From Fimbriimonadaceae bacterium (GTDB taxonomy: Bacteria; Armatimonadota; Fimbriimonadia; Fimbriimonadales; Fimbriimonadaceae), in assembly GCA_019454665.1 (NCBI GenBank), contig JACFNW010000066.1, positions 1 through 6,592 of the forward strand: a DNA stretch of 6,592 nt. The letters run 5' to 3'. The notes under the pieces were generated by a model. The model was not told the origin of the DNA. It saw only the letters and a program-made list of their open reading frames with translations, and ran no database searches. Below, piece after piece: positions 1-6,254 of this stretch. The translations under genes and the position numbers were made by a program. Position 1 is the stretch's first letter, and each line of letters starts with the position of its first letter.

Positions 1-110
1 TGCGTCGCTGCGAAGTCCTGCCTTCGTCATTCTCGGCAGGCGCAACGGCGAGTCGCTCCTCCCCAGCGACCGGTCTCCTAGAGGGTTCGCGGGGCGGACC
101 TTGGTTTAGA
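1..110. other. Left-edge intergenic segment with short inverted repeats
   Basis: No gene is supported here. One + frame stays open from the edge to a TAG at 107-109, but the short translation resembles nothing I recognise, so it could be either the tail of an upstream gene or non-coding. Two perfect inverted repeats are visible: CCTGCC (17-22) with GGCAGG (35-40) around a 12-base loop, and GTCGCT (52-57) with AGCGAC (65-70) around a 7-base loop. A third, CGAAG (11-15) with CTTCG (22-26), overlaps the first and would compete with it. None is followed by a T run, so a classical intrinsic terminator is not supported. They may be a factor-dependent terminator, a dispersed intergenic repeat or chance in GC-rich DNA. 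Confidence 0.4.
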
Positions 111-112
111 AT
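107..112 (+). promoter_or_regulatory. Candidate -10 box (TAGAAT) of the Uma2 gene
   Basis: TAGAAT lies directly at the start of the Uma2 gene and overlaps the first ATG (111-113). No good -35 hexamer is seen 16-18 bases upstream. An almost identical string precedes the ThuA gene on the other strand, which raises confidence that it is functional. If it is a real -10 element, transcription would begin near 118-120 and the message would be essentially leaderless, starting translation at the in-frame GTG at 120-122 rather than at ATG 111. Confidence 0.4.
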
Positions 113-704
113 GGGTGATGTGGCCGAAGTCAGCCCTCGGGAATACCTCCGCGCCGAGCGCGAAGCGACCGTCCGTCACGAGTTGATCAACGGCCGCGTG
201 GTGGCGATGGCCGGCGCGACCAAAGAACATGTCGCGATCGTCGCCAACTTGGTGGTGGAATTGACCGTCGGACTTCGCCCCCAGGGATGCCGGCCCTATC
301 CGACCGATCTTCGAGTGCGCGTCCGCGAGACCGACCTTTACACCTACCCCGACATCAGCGTCATTTGTGGCAAGGGCACGTTCGATGAGGACGATGTGGA
401 CGTTCTTCTTGATCCCGTTGCCATTGTCGAAGTGCTGTCCAAGTCCACCGAGGCTTACGACCGCGGGGCCAAGTTCGCCCACTACCGGCGAATCCCAGAA
501 CTGCGAACTTATGTTCTGGCTTCGAGCACATCCCCCCTGGTGGACGTGTTCGAGCGACAGGACGACGGAAAGTGGTCGCTCGTCTCGCACGAGGGTCTCG
601 ACGGCACGATTCGCCTAAACCACCTGAACGTCGAAGCCGCCATGCGCGACATCTACCGCGACGTGGACTTCGAGGGCGACGACCTGTCGCCGATTCCCCT
701 CTAG
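111..704 (+). CDS. Uma2 family (DUF820) PD-(D/E)XK endonuclease-like protein
   Basis: This 197-residue protein has the length and motif order of the Uma2/DUF820 family, which has a restriction-endonuclease-like fold and usually no known cellular role. Visible family features are RHELINGRVVAM near residues 22-33 (the conserved Glu, E24, before the NG turn), a PTDLRVRV strand (64-71), the YPDISVI motif with D81, and VEVLSKSTEAYDRGAKF (106-122) with E107 and K121. D81, E107 and a nearby Lys would form the putative metal site. Such genes are often present in many copies in cyanobacteria, planctomycetes and Armatimonadota, and they may have mobile origins. No partner toxin, antitoxin or methylase gene is next to it. 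The start is ambiguous: ATG 111 gives 197 residues, but there is no Shine-Dalgarno site, and a -10-like box overlapping this ATG favours GTG 120 (194 residues). The 3' end overlaps the convergent ThuA gene by 4 bases. Confidence 0.88.
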   Translation: MGDVAEVSPREYLRAEREATVRHELINGRVVAMAGATKEHVAIVANLVVELTVGLRPQGCRPYPTDLRVRVRETDLYTYPDISVICGKGTFDEDDVDVLLDPVAIVEVLSKSTEAYDRGAKFAHYRRIPELRTYVLASSTSPLVDVFERQDDGKWSLVSHEGLDGTIRLNHLNVEAAMRDIYRDVDFEGDDLSPIPL

Positions 705-1396
705 CGCCCGGCGGCCCAGAGGATGCCTTCCGCCACGTGGCGGACGAAGAGCGGTTCGGTGTACGACTCCTTGGTGTGGCCGCCCGCCGTGTACCACGCC
801 CGCCCGCCCAGCGACTCGTGTTGCCACGCGATCGGGTGGTCGGCGCCCATCTTGCCGCCCTGGTACGACTTTTCGTCCAGCGTCAGCAGGACCTTGACCT
901 GCGAACGCGGGTTCGTCTTGTAGTCGTACCACTCGTCCTTGCGCCGCCAAACCTTGGGCAGGAAGCGGGTCGAGGGGTGCGAGGCGTCCTCCACGTGGAT
1001 GTCGGCGTCCTGGATGTGCGGGTGGCTCATGAAGTACGCGCCCACCAGCTTGCCGAACCACGGCCAGTCGTATTCGGTGTCCGCCGCGGCGTGGATGCCG
1101 ACGAACCCGCCGCCCTTCTGCACGAAGCCCTCCATCGCCGACTGCTGGTCGGCGTTCAGGATGTCGCCCGTCGTGGAAAGGAAGACGACGACCTTGTGCT
1201 TGGCCAGGTTGTCCGCCGTGAACACCGCAGCGTCTTCCGAATGCTCGACGGCGAAGTCGCGTTCGACGCCCATCTTGCGGATGGCTTCGACGCCGTTCGG
1301 GATCGAATCGTGGCGGAACCCGGCGGTTTTGCTGAAGACCAGCACCGAGAACTGGGGCGCGGAGACGGCGGCCAAGGCGAGCAGAGCGACGGTCAT
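701..1396 (-). CDS. ThuA domain-containing protein, probably exported
   Basis: This 231-residue protein is a single ThuA domain, a class I glutamine amidotransferase-like (flavodoxin-type) fold named after a trehalose-utilisation gene; its biochemical activity is not settled. Family motifs seen in order are VFSKTAGFRHDSIP (20-33), an LSTTGDIL strand, GGGFVGIHAAADTEYDWPWF, the SHPHIQDADIHVED segment, a DEWYDYK motif, DHPIAWQHE, and the C-terminal AWYTAGGHTKESY signature. The N-terminus has about twelve small or hydrophobic residues followed by VSAPQ, like a short signal peptide with cleavage after VSA, though it lacks the usual positive charges, so export is an inference. The start is ATG 1394-1396, with no Shine-Dalgarno site but a TAGAAT box five bases upstream. 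In planctomycetes and relatives such proteins often sit with sugar oxidoreductases, and a Gfo/Idh-type domain is indeed encoded about 4 kb away, but on the other strand and separately transcribed. Confidence 0.92.
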   Translation of the reverse strand: MTVALLALAAVSAPQFSVLVFSKTAGFRHDSIPNGVEAIRKMGVERDFAVEHSEDAAVFTADNLAKHKVVVFLSTTGDILNADQQSAMEGFVQKGGGFVGIHAAADTEYDWPWFGKLVGAYFMSHPHIQDADIHVEDASHPSTRFLPKVWRRKDEWYDYKTNPRSQVKVLLTLDEKSYQGGKMGADHPIAWQHESLGGRAWYTAGGHTKESYTEPLFVRHVAEGILWAAGR

Positions 1397-1401
1397 GACC
1401 C

Positions 1402-1407
1402 ATTCTA
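1402..1407 (-). promoter_or_regulatory. Candidate -10 box (TAGAAT) of the ThuA gene
   Basis: On the minus strand TAGAAT is followed by GGGTC and then the ATG of the ThuA gene. A TTGAAC at 1434-1429 could serve as a -35, but its 21-base spacing is too long for a standard promoter. The element matches 13 of 14 bases of the string at the Uma2 start. The short distance to the ATG implies a leaderless or nearly leaderless mRNA, consistent with the absence of a Shine-Dalgarno site. Confidence 0.42.
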
Positions 1408-1429
1408 GCCTGAACTCGGGCTGGATTCG

Positions 1430-1459
1430 TTCAACCCGTGGGGCTCAAGCGGGTACATT
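1430..1459 (+). promoter_or_regulatory. Candidate promoter for the glycan cassette
   Basis: TTCAAC (1430-1435) and TACATT (1454-1459) are separated by 18 bases and resemble a sigma-70 type -35/-10 pair. The -10 is preceded by GCGG, so the string reads GCGGGTACATT. Transcription would start near 1466 and leave a leader of about 134 bases, containing the 17-base palindrome, before the GTG start at 1600. The assignment rests on consensus resemblance only. The -35 overlaps the only upstream -35 candidate for the divergent ThuA gene. Confidence 0.35.
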
Positions 1460-1526
1460 CATGCCGCAACGTCTGCCGAATCTATGAAGCCCCGTCGGAT
1501 CGAGACCACCCTCCGCCCATCCAACC

Positions 1527-1543
1527 CGCGTTCCGGGAACGCG
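1527..1543. repeat. Perfect 17-base palindrome upstream of the amidotransferase gene
   Basis: The sequence CGCGTTCCGGGAACGCG is an 8-base perfect inverted repeat around one central G. As DNA it could be a dimeric repressor or activator operator; as RNA it would fold into a 7-bp stem with a CGG triloop in the predicted leader. It ends 56 bases before the GTG start. It is not followed by a T run, so it is not an intrinsic terminator. No regulator gene is in the window to assign it to. Confidence 0.55.
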
Positions 1544-1587
1544 AATCGGGCGACGCCAGTCAAAGCCGTTGGCGCGCCATGCGCCTC

Positions 1588-1592
1588 AGGAG
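1588..1592 (+). promoter_or_regulatory. Shine-Dalgarno site that fixes the amidotransferase start
   Basis: AGGAG lies 7 bases upstream of the GTG at 1600-1602, which is close to ideal spacing. It decides the start: the same frame is open further upstream (GTG 1438, ATG 1579), but those starts lack such a site, and the intervening translation is Arg-rich and unlike a protein of this family. A 10-base palindrome, TGGCGCGCCA (1570-1579), lies just upstream of the site. Confidence 0.6.
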
Positions 1593-1599
1593 CAGGCAG

Positions 1600-2823
1600 G
1601 TGATTCAAGATTCGACGACGCTCAGCCGCCCGGCGGCCGCGCCCTTGGTCGAACCCGTGTATGCGCGGGACCTCAAGGGCGTGAAGGACAACCCGAACTA
1701 CCGCGTGTGCGTGCGGTGCGTGATGGACACGACCGACCCGGACATCAAGTTCGACGAGCAGGGCGTGTGCAACCACTGCCGCAGCTACGACAAAAAGGTC
1801 CAGCAGTACATGGGCCCGATCGAGACGCGCAAGGCCCGCCTCGACAAATACGTCGAGGACATCAAAGCGGCGGGCAAAGGCAAGGATTACGACTGCATCT
1901 GCGGCGTGAGCGGAGGCGTGGACTCCACGTACGTCGCGTACTACGCCAAAAAGGTCCTCGGGCTGCGGCCGCTGGCCGTCCACATGGACAACGGTTGGAA
2001 CAGCGAACTGGCCGTCAAGAACATCGAGAAGACGCTCCGCACGCTGGACATTGATCTCTACACCGAGGTGCTGGACTGGGACGAGTTCCGCGACATCCAG
2101 ATCGCGTTCCTGAAGGCCAGCACGCCGGACAGCGAAATCCCGACCGACCACGCGATTGACGCCGTGCTCATGCAGCAAGCCTCGCGGCTCGGCATCAAGT
2201 ACATCCTCGGCGGCCACAACGTGCGCAGCGAGGCCATCCTGCCCAACGCTTGGTCCACGGGCAAGCGCGACTGGAAATACATCCGCAGCCTGCACAAGAT
2301 GTTCGGCACCCGCCCGATGAAGACGTTCCCGCACTTCTCCATGTTCGACATGTGGAAGTTCCTGAGCGTGGACAAACTCAAGTGGATCAACATCCTCGAC
2401 TCGGTGGAGTACAACAAGACCGAGGCGATGCGCGTCCTGCAAGAGGACCTCGGCTGGATCTACTACGGCGGCAAGCACTACGAGAGCGTGTACACCCGAT
2501 TCTTCCAGGGCTACATCCTGCCCGTCAAGTTCGGCTACGACAAGCGCAAGGCCCATCTCAGCGCCCTCGTCTGCGCGGGCGAGATCACACGGGAACAGGC
2601 GCTGCACACGCTGGATGCCGAGCCCACCTGCCCGCCCGACCTGCTGGTGCAAGACATGGAGTTCCTCCTGAAGAAGTTCAACTTCAGCAAGGAGGAGTTC
2701 GACGCGATCATGGCCCTTCCGCCGAAGTCCATCGACGACTATCCGGCCTACCAGAACGACTGGTACGCCGATGTGGTCCGAAACTTCTATCGGGCGGTCA
2801 AGCGAAAGCGGGTCGAGGGCTGA
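1600..2823 (+). CDS. N-acetyl sugar amidotransferase (WbpG/PseA type)
   Basis: The 407-residue protein belongs to the PP-loop ATP pyrophosphatase family that converts an acetamido group of an activated sugar to an acetamidino group, as WbpG does in Pseudomonas O-antigen synthesis using ammonia from HisH- and HisF-like partners. A four-cysteine N-terminal motif is present: C37-V-R-C40 followed by VMDTTDPDIKFDEQGV and C57-N-H-C60. The ATP-binding PP-loop SGGVDS is at 104-109, followed by an AVHMDNGWNS strand and GGHNVRSEAILP around 204-215. The GTG start is chosen from the AGGAG site 7 bases upstream; it leaves about 36 residues before the first cysteine, somewhat more than many relatives, and GTG 1657 or 1681 are weaker alternatives. 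The glycosyltransferase gene follows after 4 bases, so the two are surely cotranscribed. No hisH- or hisF-like gene adjoins it. The enzyme is cytoplasmic; its exact sugar substrate cannot be read from sequence. Confidence 0.92.
   Translation: MIQDSTTLSRPAAAPLVEPVYARDLKGVKDNPNYRVCVRCVMDTTDPDIKFDEQGVCNHCRSYDKKVQQYMGPIETRKARLDKYVEDIKAAGKGKDYDCICGVSGGVDSTYVAYYAKKVLGLRPLAVHMDNGWNSELAVKNIEKTLRTLDIDLYTEVLDWDEFRDIQIAFLKASTPDSEIPTDHAIDAVLMQQASRLGIKYILGGHNVRSEAILPNAWSTGKRDWKYIRSLHKMFGTRPMKTFPHFSMFDMWKFLSVDKLKWINILDSVEYNKTEAMRVLQEDLGWIYYGGKHYESVYTRFFQGYILPVKFGYDKRKAHLSALVCAGEITREQALHTLDAEPTCPPDLLVQDMEFLLKKFNFSKEEFDAIMALPPKSIDDYPAYQNDWYADVVRNFYRAVKRKRVEG
2815..2819 (+). promoter_or_regulatory. Shine-Dalgarno site of the glycosyltransferase gene
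   Basis: GAGGG within the last codons of the amidotransferase gene lies 8 bases before GTG 2828. It supports that start over the in-frame ATG at 2771, which would overlap the upstream gene by 53 bases and add 19 residues with no family resemblance. The arrangement suggests translational coupling. Confidence 0.5.
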
Positions 2824-2827
2824 CCCT

Positions 2828-3976
2828 GTGAGCCAGTCGGCACATCGCATCGTGCACGTTTGCGCCCAACACTCGGTCGAGGATCGGCGCGTGTTCCAGC
2901 GTTCGTGTTGTTCGCTCGCCAAGGCGGGATACGATGTGCACCTCGTCGCCCACGCCACGCCGCGCGTTCCCATCGGCACCCACACCGTCGACGGGGTGAC
3001 GGTCCATTCCGTGCGCAAGCCCGGCGGACGCCGCGACCGCGCCGCGCACCGTAACGAGGTGATGGCCGTGGTTCGCGGGCTGAACGCCGACGCTTACCAC
3101 GTTCACGAGCCAGAACTCCTGGGCCCGACGATTCAACTCGCCGGCGGCAAGCCGGTGATCTGGGACGTGCACGAGGTCTACATGGAAGCCGTCAAGGAGC
3201 GGGAGTGGATTCCCAAGCCGCTCCGACCCATCGCCGCGTTCGTTTGGGACCGCACCGAGAAAGGCCACCTGAAGCGATGCGCTGCGGTGGTCCCGGCGAC
3301 CGAGAGCGTGGCTCGACGCTACTATCCGCTTCACAAGAAGGTGGTCACGATTTGGAACTTCCCCGAACTCGAGGACTTCCCGGTCAAGCCTGACGCGGAG
3401 CGCGATCCGGGCGTCTTCGTCTACGTCGGCGGATTGGACGAACCGCGCGGCGTGCAGCAGGGCGTTCTGGCTGCGGGCGTCTTGAGGAAGCGGGGCGTAC
3501 ACGCCACCTTCAAGATCGCCCCGTGGCATGGCGAGCATCGGATCCCCGAGTTGCAGCGATTGGCCGAAGAGTGCGGCGCGGGCGACTCGGTTCAGGTGGT
3601 CGACAAAATGAGCAAGTGGGAGCTCGCCGAGTTCCTCAACCGGGCTTGGATCGGCTTGGTGCCCCATCTGCCGACCTACCGGATGTCGCTCAACATGCCC
3701 GTCAAGATTCTGGAGTACATGGCGATGGAACTGCCGATCGTCTACACCGACCTGCCCAACCACGTCGAGATGACCGACGGTCGGAACGTGGGCATCAAGG
3801 TGGACACGCGCAGCCCCGAAGCCATTGCGGACGCCATTCAGATGCTGATCGAGCACCCCGACGAGGCCCGGGCGATGGGCCGGCGGGGACGCGAGCTGAT
3901 CGAAGAGAAGTTCAACTGGACCACCGAGGCCCAGAAACTCGCGACCCTTTACAGCGAGGTCCTCGGCCACCCGTAG
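2828..3976 (+). CDS. Glycosyltransferase, GT-B fold, GT4-like (group 1)
   Basis: The 382-residue protein has the two Rossmann-like halves of a GT-B transferase and probably adds a sugar to a lipid-linked or surface glycan from a nucleotide-sugar donor at the cytoplasmic membrane face. The N-terminal half has the HSVEDRRVFQRSCCSLAKAGYDVHLVA block (15-41), typical of a capsule/O-antigen transferase subfamily with an H-x3-D-x-R-x-F pattern, then DAYHVHEPELL (88-98) and WDVHE (112-116). The C-terminal half starts near VFVYVGGL and carries the donor-binding segment PVKILEYMAMELPIVYTD (291-308) with K293 and E296. The first glutamate of the canonical E-x7-E motif is replaced (L288), as in other transferases with a K-x2-EYMA pattern. 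No transmembrane segment is evident. It starts 4 bases after the amidotransferase stop. Donor and acceptor are unknown. Confidence 0.9.
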   Translation: MSQSAHRIVHVCAQHSVEDRRVFQRSCCSLAKAGYDVHLVAHATPRVPIGTHTVDGVTVHSVRKPGGRRDRAAHRNEVMAVVRGLNADAYHVHEPELLGPTIQLAGGKPVIWDVHEVYMEAVKEREWIPKPLRPIAAFVWDRTEKGHLKRCAAVVPATESVARRYYPLHKKVVTIWNFPELEDFPVKPDAERDPGVFVYVGGLDEPRGVQQGVLAAGVLRKRGVHATFKIAPWHGEHRIPELQRLAEECGAGDSVQVVDKMSKWELAEFLNRAWIGLVPHLPTYRMSLNMPVKILEYMAMELPIVYTDLPNHVEMTDGRNVGIKVDTRSPEAIADAIQMLIEHPDEARAMGRRGRELIEEKFNWTTEAQKLATLYSEVLGHP

Positions 3977-4112
3977 GCGCGCGAGATGCGGACCTCGGGC
4001 TCGGCCCTTGGTGGGCCCCAGGGGTCCTGCCGGCCGCCGGGCGGGTACAACCGAATACTCTCCCGCACAGGCGTCCGAAACGACGGCGTGGGCCGCCGAT
4101 GCCTCTTTCAAC
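3977..4112 (+). promoter_or_regulatory. Intergenic gap with GC-rich hairpin and possible internal -10
   Basis: This 136-base gap interrupts an otherwise tight cassette. CCTGCC (4026-4031) can pair with GGCGGG (4040-4045) through six pairs including one T-G, around an 8-base loop; no T run follows. The 3' arm abuts GCGGGTACAAC (4041-4051), which shares GCGGGTACA with the candidate promoter before the amidotransferase gene, so an internal promoter for the oxidoreductase gene is possible. There is no recognisable -35 at normal spacing. Upstream in-frame TTG and GTG codons at 4008 and 4011 would give a Pro/Gly/Ala-rich extension that I do not consider coding. Confidence 0.3.
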
Positions 4113-6254
4113 ATGAAGCAAATCCTCCAGAATCTCGGCAGCGGTGCGACCGAAGTCGCCGAAGTCCCGTGTCCGCAAGCGCGGGCGGGCCACTTGCTCA
4201 TCCGCACCTCGCGAACCCTGGTCTCCGCCGGCACCGAGCGCATGCTCGTCGAATTCGGCCGGGGCAACCTGATCCAAAAGGCCAAGTCCCAACCCGACAA
4301 GGTCAAGGACGTGCTGAGCAAGATCAAGACCGACGGGCTGATGCCGACGCTGGACGCCGTCAAAGCCAAGCTCGACGTGCCCATGCCGCTCGGTTACTGC
4401 AACGCCGGAACGGTGTTGGAAGTCGGTCGCGGGGTCGAAGGCTTCGCCGTCGGCGACCGGGTGGTCTCGAACGGCAACCATGCCGAAGTCGTGGCCGTGC
4501 CGAAGAACCTGTGCGCCCGCATCCCCGAGGGCGTGACCGACGAGGAAGCCGCGTTCACCGTTCTGGCCTCGATCGGCTTGCAGGGCATTCGGCTGTTGAA
4601 GCCGACGCTGGGCGAGTGCTTCGTCGTCTCCGGTCTGGGCCTGATCGGCCTGATGTGCGTCCAGATGTTGCGCGCAGCCGGTTGCCGCGTGCTGGGGCTC
4701 GATTTCAACGCGAAGCGTCTCGAAATCGCCAAGAGCTACGGCGCCGAGACGGTCAACCTGGGCGCGGGCGAAGACCCCGTCGAAGCCGCAATGGGCTTCT
4801 CGCGGGGCAAGGGCGTGGACGGCGTGCTGATCTGCGCGGCGACCGACAGCAACGAGCCGATCAAGCAATCGGCCCACATGTGCCGCAAGCGCGGACGCAT
4901 CGTGCTCGTCGGCGTGGTGGGACTTCAGCTTTCGCGAGCGGACTTCTACGAAAAGGAACTCACGTTCCAGGTTTCGTGCTCTTATGGACCGGGCCGCTAC
5001 GATCCGACCTACGAGCAAGGCGGCCAAGACTATCCCATGCCGTTCGTCCGCTGGACCGAGCAGCGCAACTTCGAGGCCGTGCTCGACATGATGGCTTCTG
5101 GTGCGCTCAACGTCCGCGATCTGATCACGCACCGGTACGCCATCGAGCAAGCGCCCGACGCCTACAACGTGCTGACCGGCGACAAGGCCGCGATGGGCAT
5201 CCTGCTCGAATACCCGACCGCAGAGGCCAAGCCCGCCGACGTGTTGCGCTCGCCCACGGTGAGCGTCGCGCCCAGCGAGAAGGCCGCGCCCGCAACGGGT
5301 GCCGGTCCCACGGTGAGTTTCATCGGCTCGGGCAACTATGCGGGCCGCTTCCTCATTCCGGCGTTCCAGAAGGGCGGCGCGAAGTTCGGCATGGTCGCCA
5401 GCAGCGGCGGCGTGACGGCGCAGCACTTCGCCAAGAAGTACGGGTTCCGTACGGCGACGACCGACACCGATGCCTTGATCGCCGATGGCTCGGCCAACGC
5501 CGTGGCCATCGTCACGCGCCACGATACTCACGCGAAGTTCTCGGTACAGGCCCTTCAGGCGGGCAAGAGCGTGTTCGTCGAGAAGCCGCTGGCGCTGACG
5601 CAGGAGGAGTTGGACGCGATCACTGCCGCCCATGAAGCGTCGAAGGGAATCGTGATGGTGGGCTTCAACCGCCGCTTCGCACCGCACATCGTCAAGATGA
5701 AGCAACTGCTGGGCGGCATCAAAGAGCCCAAGTCGTTCATCTACACGGTCAACGCGGGCGCGATTCCGCCGGACCACTGGATTCAGGACCTCAAGATCGG
5801 CGGGGGCCGCATCATCGGCGAGGGTTGCCACTTCGTGGACCTCATCCGCTTCCTCGCGGGTTCGCCCTTGAGCAAGTGGGAGGCGCGCATGATGGGCGAA
5901 ACGCCGCTCGTCGCGCTCCGCGCGGACAAGGCTAGCCTGCATCTCGAGTTCGCCGACGGCTCGACCGGCACGGTGCACTACTTGGCCAACGGCCACAAGT
6001 CGTTCCCCAAGGAGCGGTTGGAGGTCTTCGTCGGTGGCCGCGTGCTCCAGATGGACAACTTCCGCGTCCTGACCGGTTACGGCTGGCCCGGGTTCACCAA
6101 GCTGAAGCTCTGGAGCCAGAACAAGGGTCAGGTCGAGTGCGCCACGGCCTTCGTCAACGCCCTTTCGCAAGGCCAGCCGTCCCCGATTCCCTTCGACGAA
6201 ATCGTCGAAGTGCATCGGTCGTGCATCGAAATGCAGCAATCGCTGGTCGAGTGA
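4113..6254 (+). CDS. Bi-domain oxidoreductase: MDR dehydrogenase fused to Gfo/Idh/MocA
   Basis: This 713-residue protein joins two NAD(P)-dependent sugar-type oxidoreductases. Residues 1-368 are a medium-chain dehydrogenase/reductase domain: the MKQILQNL start typical of the family, a GroES-like part, and a Rossmann fold with GLGLIG (174-179) and D197 after the second strand, which favours NAD(H). An Ala/Pro-rich linker covers about 369-399. Residues 401-713 are Gfo/Idh/MocA-like: GSGNYAG (405-411), the EKP motif (490-492), and the GGG...CHFVD segment with H573 and D576 as likely catalytic residues. In the MDR half the usual zinc ligands are absent: SAGTE (38-42) stands where a CGTD/CGSD motif is expected, and GYCNAG (94-99) replaces GHE. 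The fusion is a known family, often found in polysaccharide clusters, but its reaction is not established as far as I know. ATG 4113 is chosen by family N-terminus; no strong ribosome site is seen. It most likely processes a sugar of the same glycan. Confidence 0.93.
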   Translation: MKQILQNLGSGATEVAEVPCPQARAGHLLIRTSRTLVSAGTERMLVEFGRGNLIQKAKSQPDKVKDVLSKIKTDGLMPTLDAVKAKLDVPMPLGYCNAGTVLEVGRGVEGFAVGDRVVSNGNHAEVVAVPKNLCARIPEGVTDEEAAFTVLASIGLQGIRLLKPTLGECFVVSGLGLIGLMCVQMLRAAGCRVLGLDFNAKRLEIAKSYGAETVNLGAGEDPVEAAMGFSRGKGVDGVLICAATDSNEPIKQSAHMCRKRGRIVLVGVVGLQLSRADFYEKELTFQVSCSYGPGRYDPTYEQGGQDYPMPFVRWTEQRNFEAVLDMMASGALNVRDLITHRYAIEQAPDAYNVLTGDKAAMGILLEYPTAEAKPADVLRSPTVSVAPSEKAAPATGAGPTVSFIGSGNYAGRFLIPAFQKGGAKFGMVASSGGVTAQHFAKKYGFRTATTDTDALIADGSANAVAIVTRHDTHAKFSVQALQAGKSVFVEKPLALTQEELDAITAAHEASKGIVMVGFNRRFAPHIVKMKQLLGGIKEPKSFIYTVNAGAIPPDHWIQDLKIGGGRIIGEGCHFVDLIRFLAGSPLSKWEARMMGETPLVALRADKASLHLEFADGSTGTVHYLANGHKSFPKERLEVFVGGRVLQMDNFRVLTGYGWPGFTKLKLWSQNKGQVECATAFVNALSQGQPSPIPFDEIVEVHRSCIEMQQSLVE

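Noticed and set aside
698..722. CCTCT/AGAGG inverted repeat around the Uma2-ThuA junction as a terminator
   Set aside because: Only five pairs around a 15-base loop, mostly coding and without a T tract; too weak to call.
111..1396. Uma2 and ThuA genes as a two-gene defence or toxin-antitoxin unit
   Set aside because: They are convergent rather than cotranscribed, and ThuA is a metabolic-type domain; nothing but adjacency links them.
1461..1487. Possible 8-codon upstream reading frame starting ATG 1461 in the cassette leader
   Set aside because: It lacks a ribosome site, begins before the predicted transcription start, and has no run of regulatory codons that would suggest attenuation.
1459..3018. 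Long open frame on the minus strand opposite the amidotransferase and the start of the glycosyltransferase
   Set aside because: Shadow of two well-supported genes; the translation is Val/Arg/Ala/His-rich low-complexity sequence with no recognisable domain.
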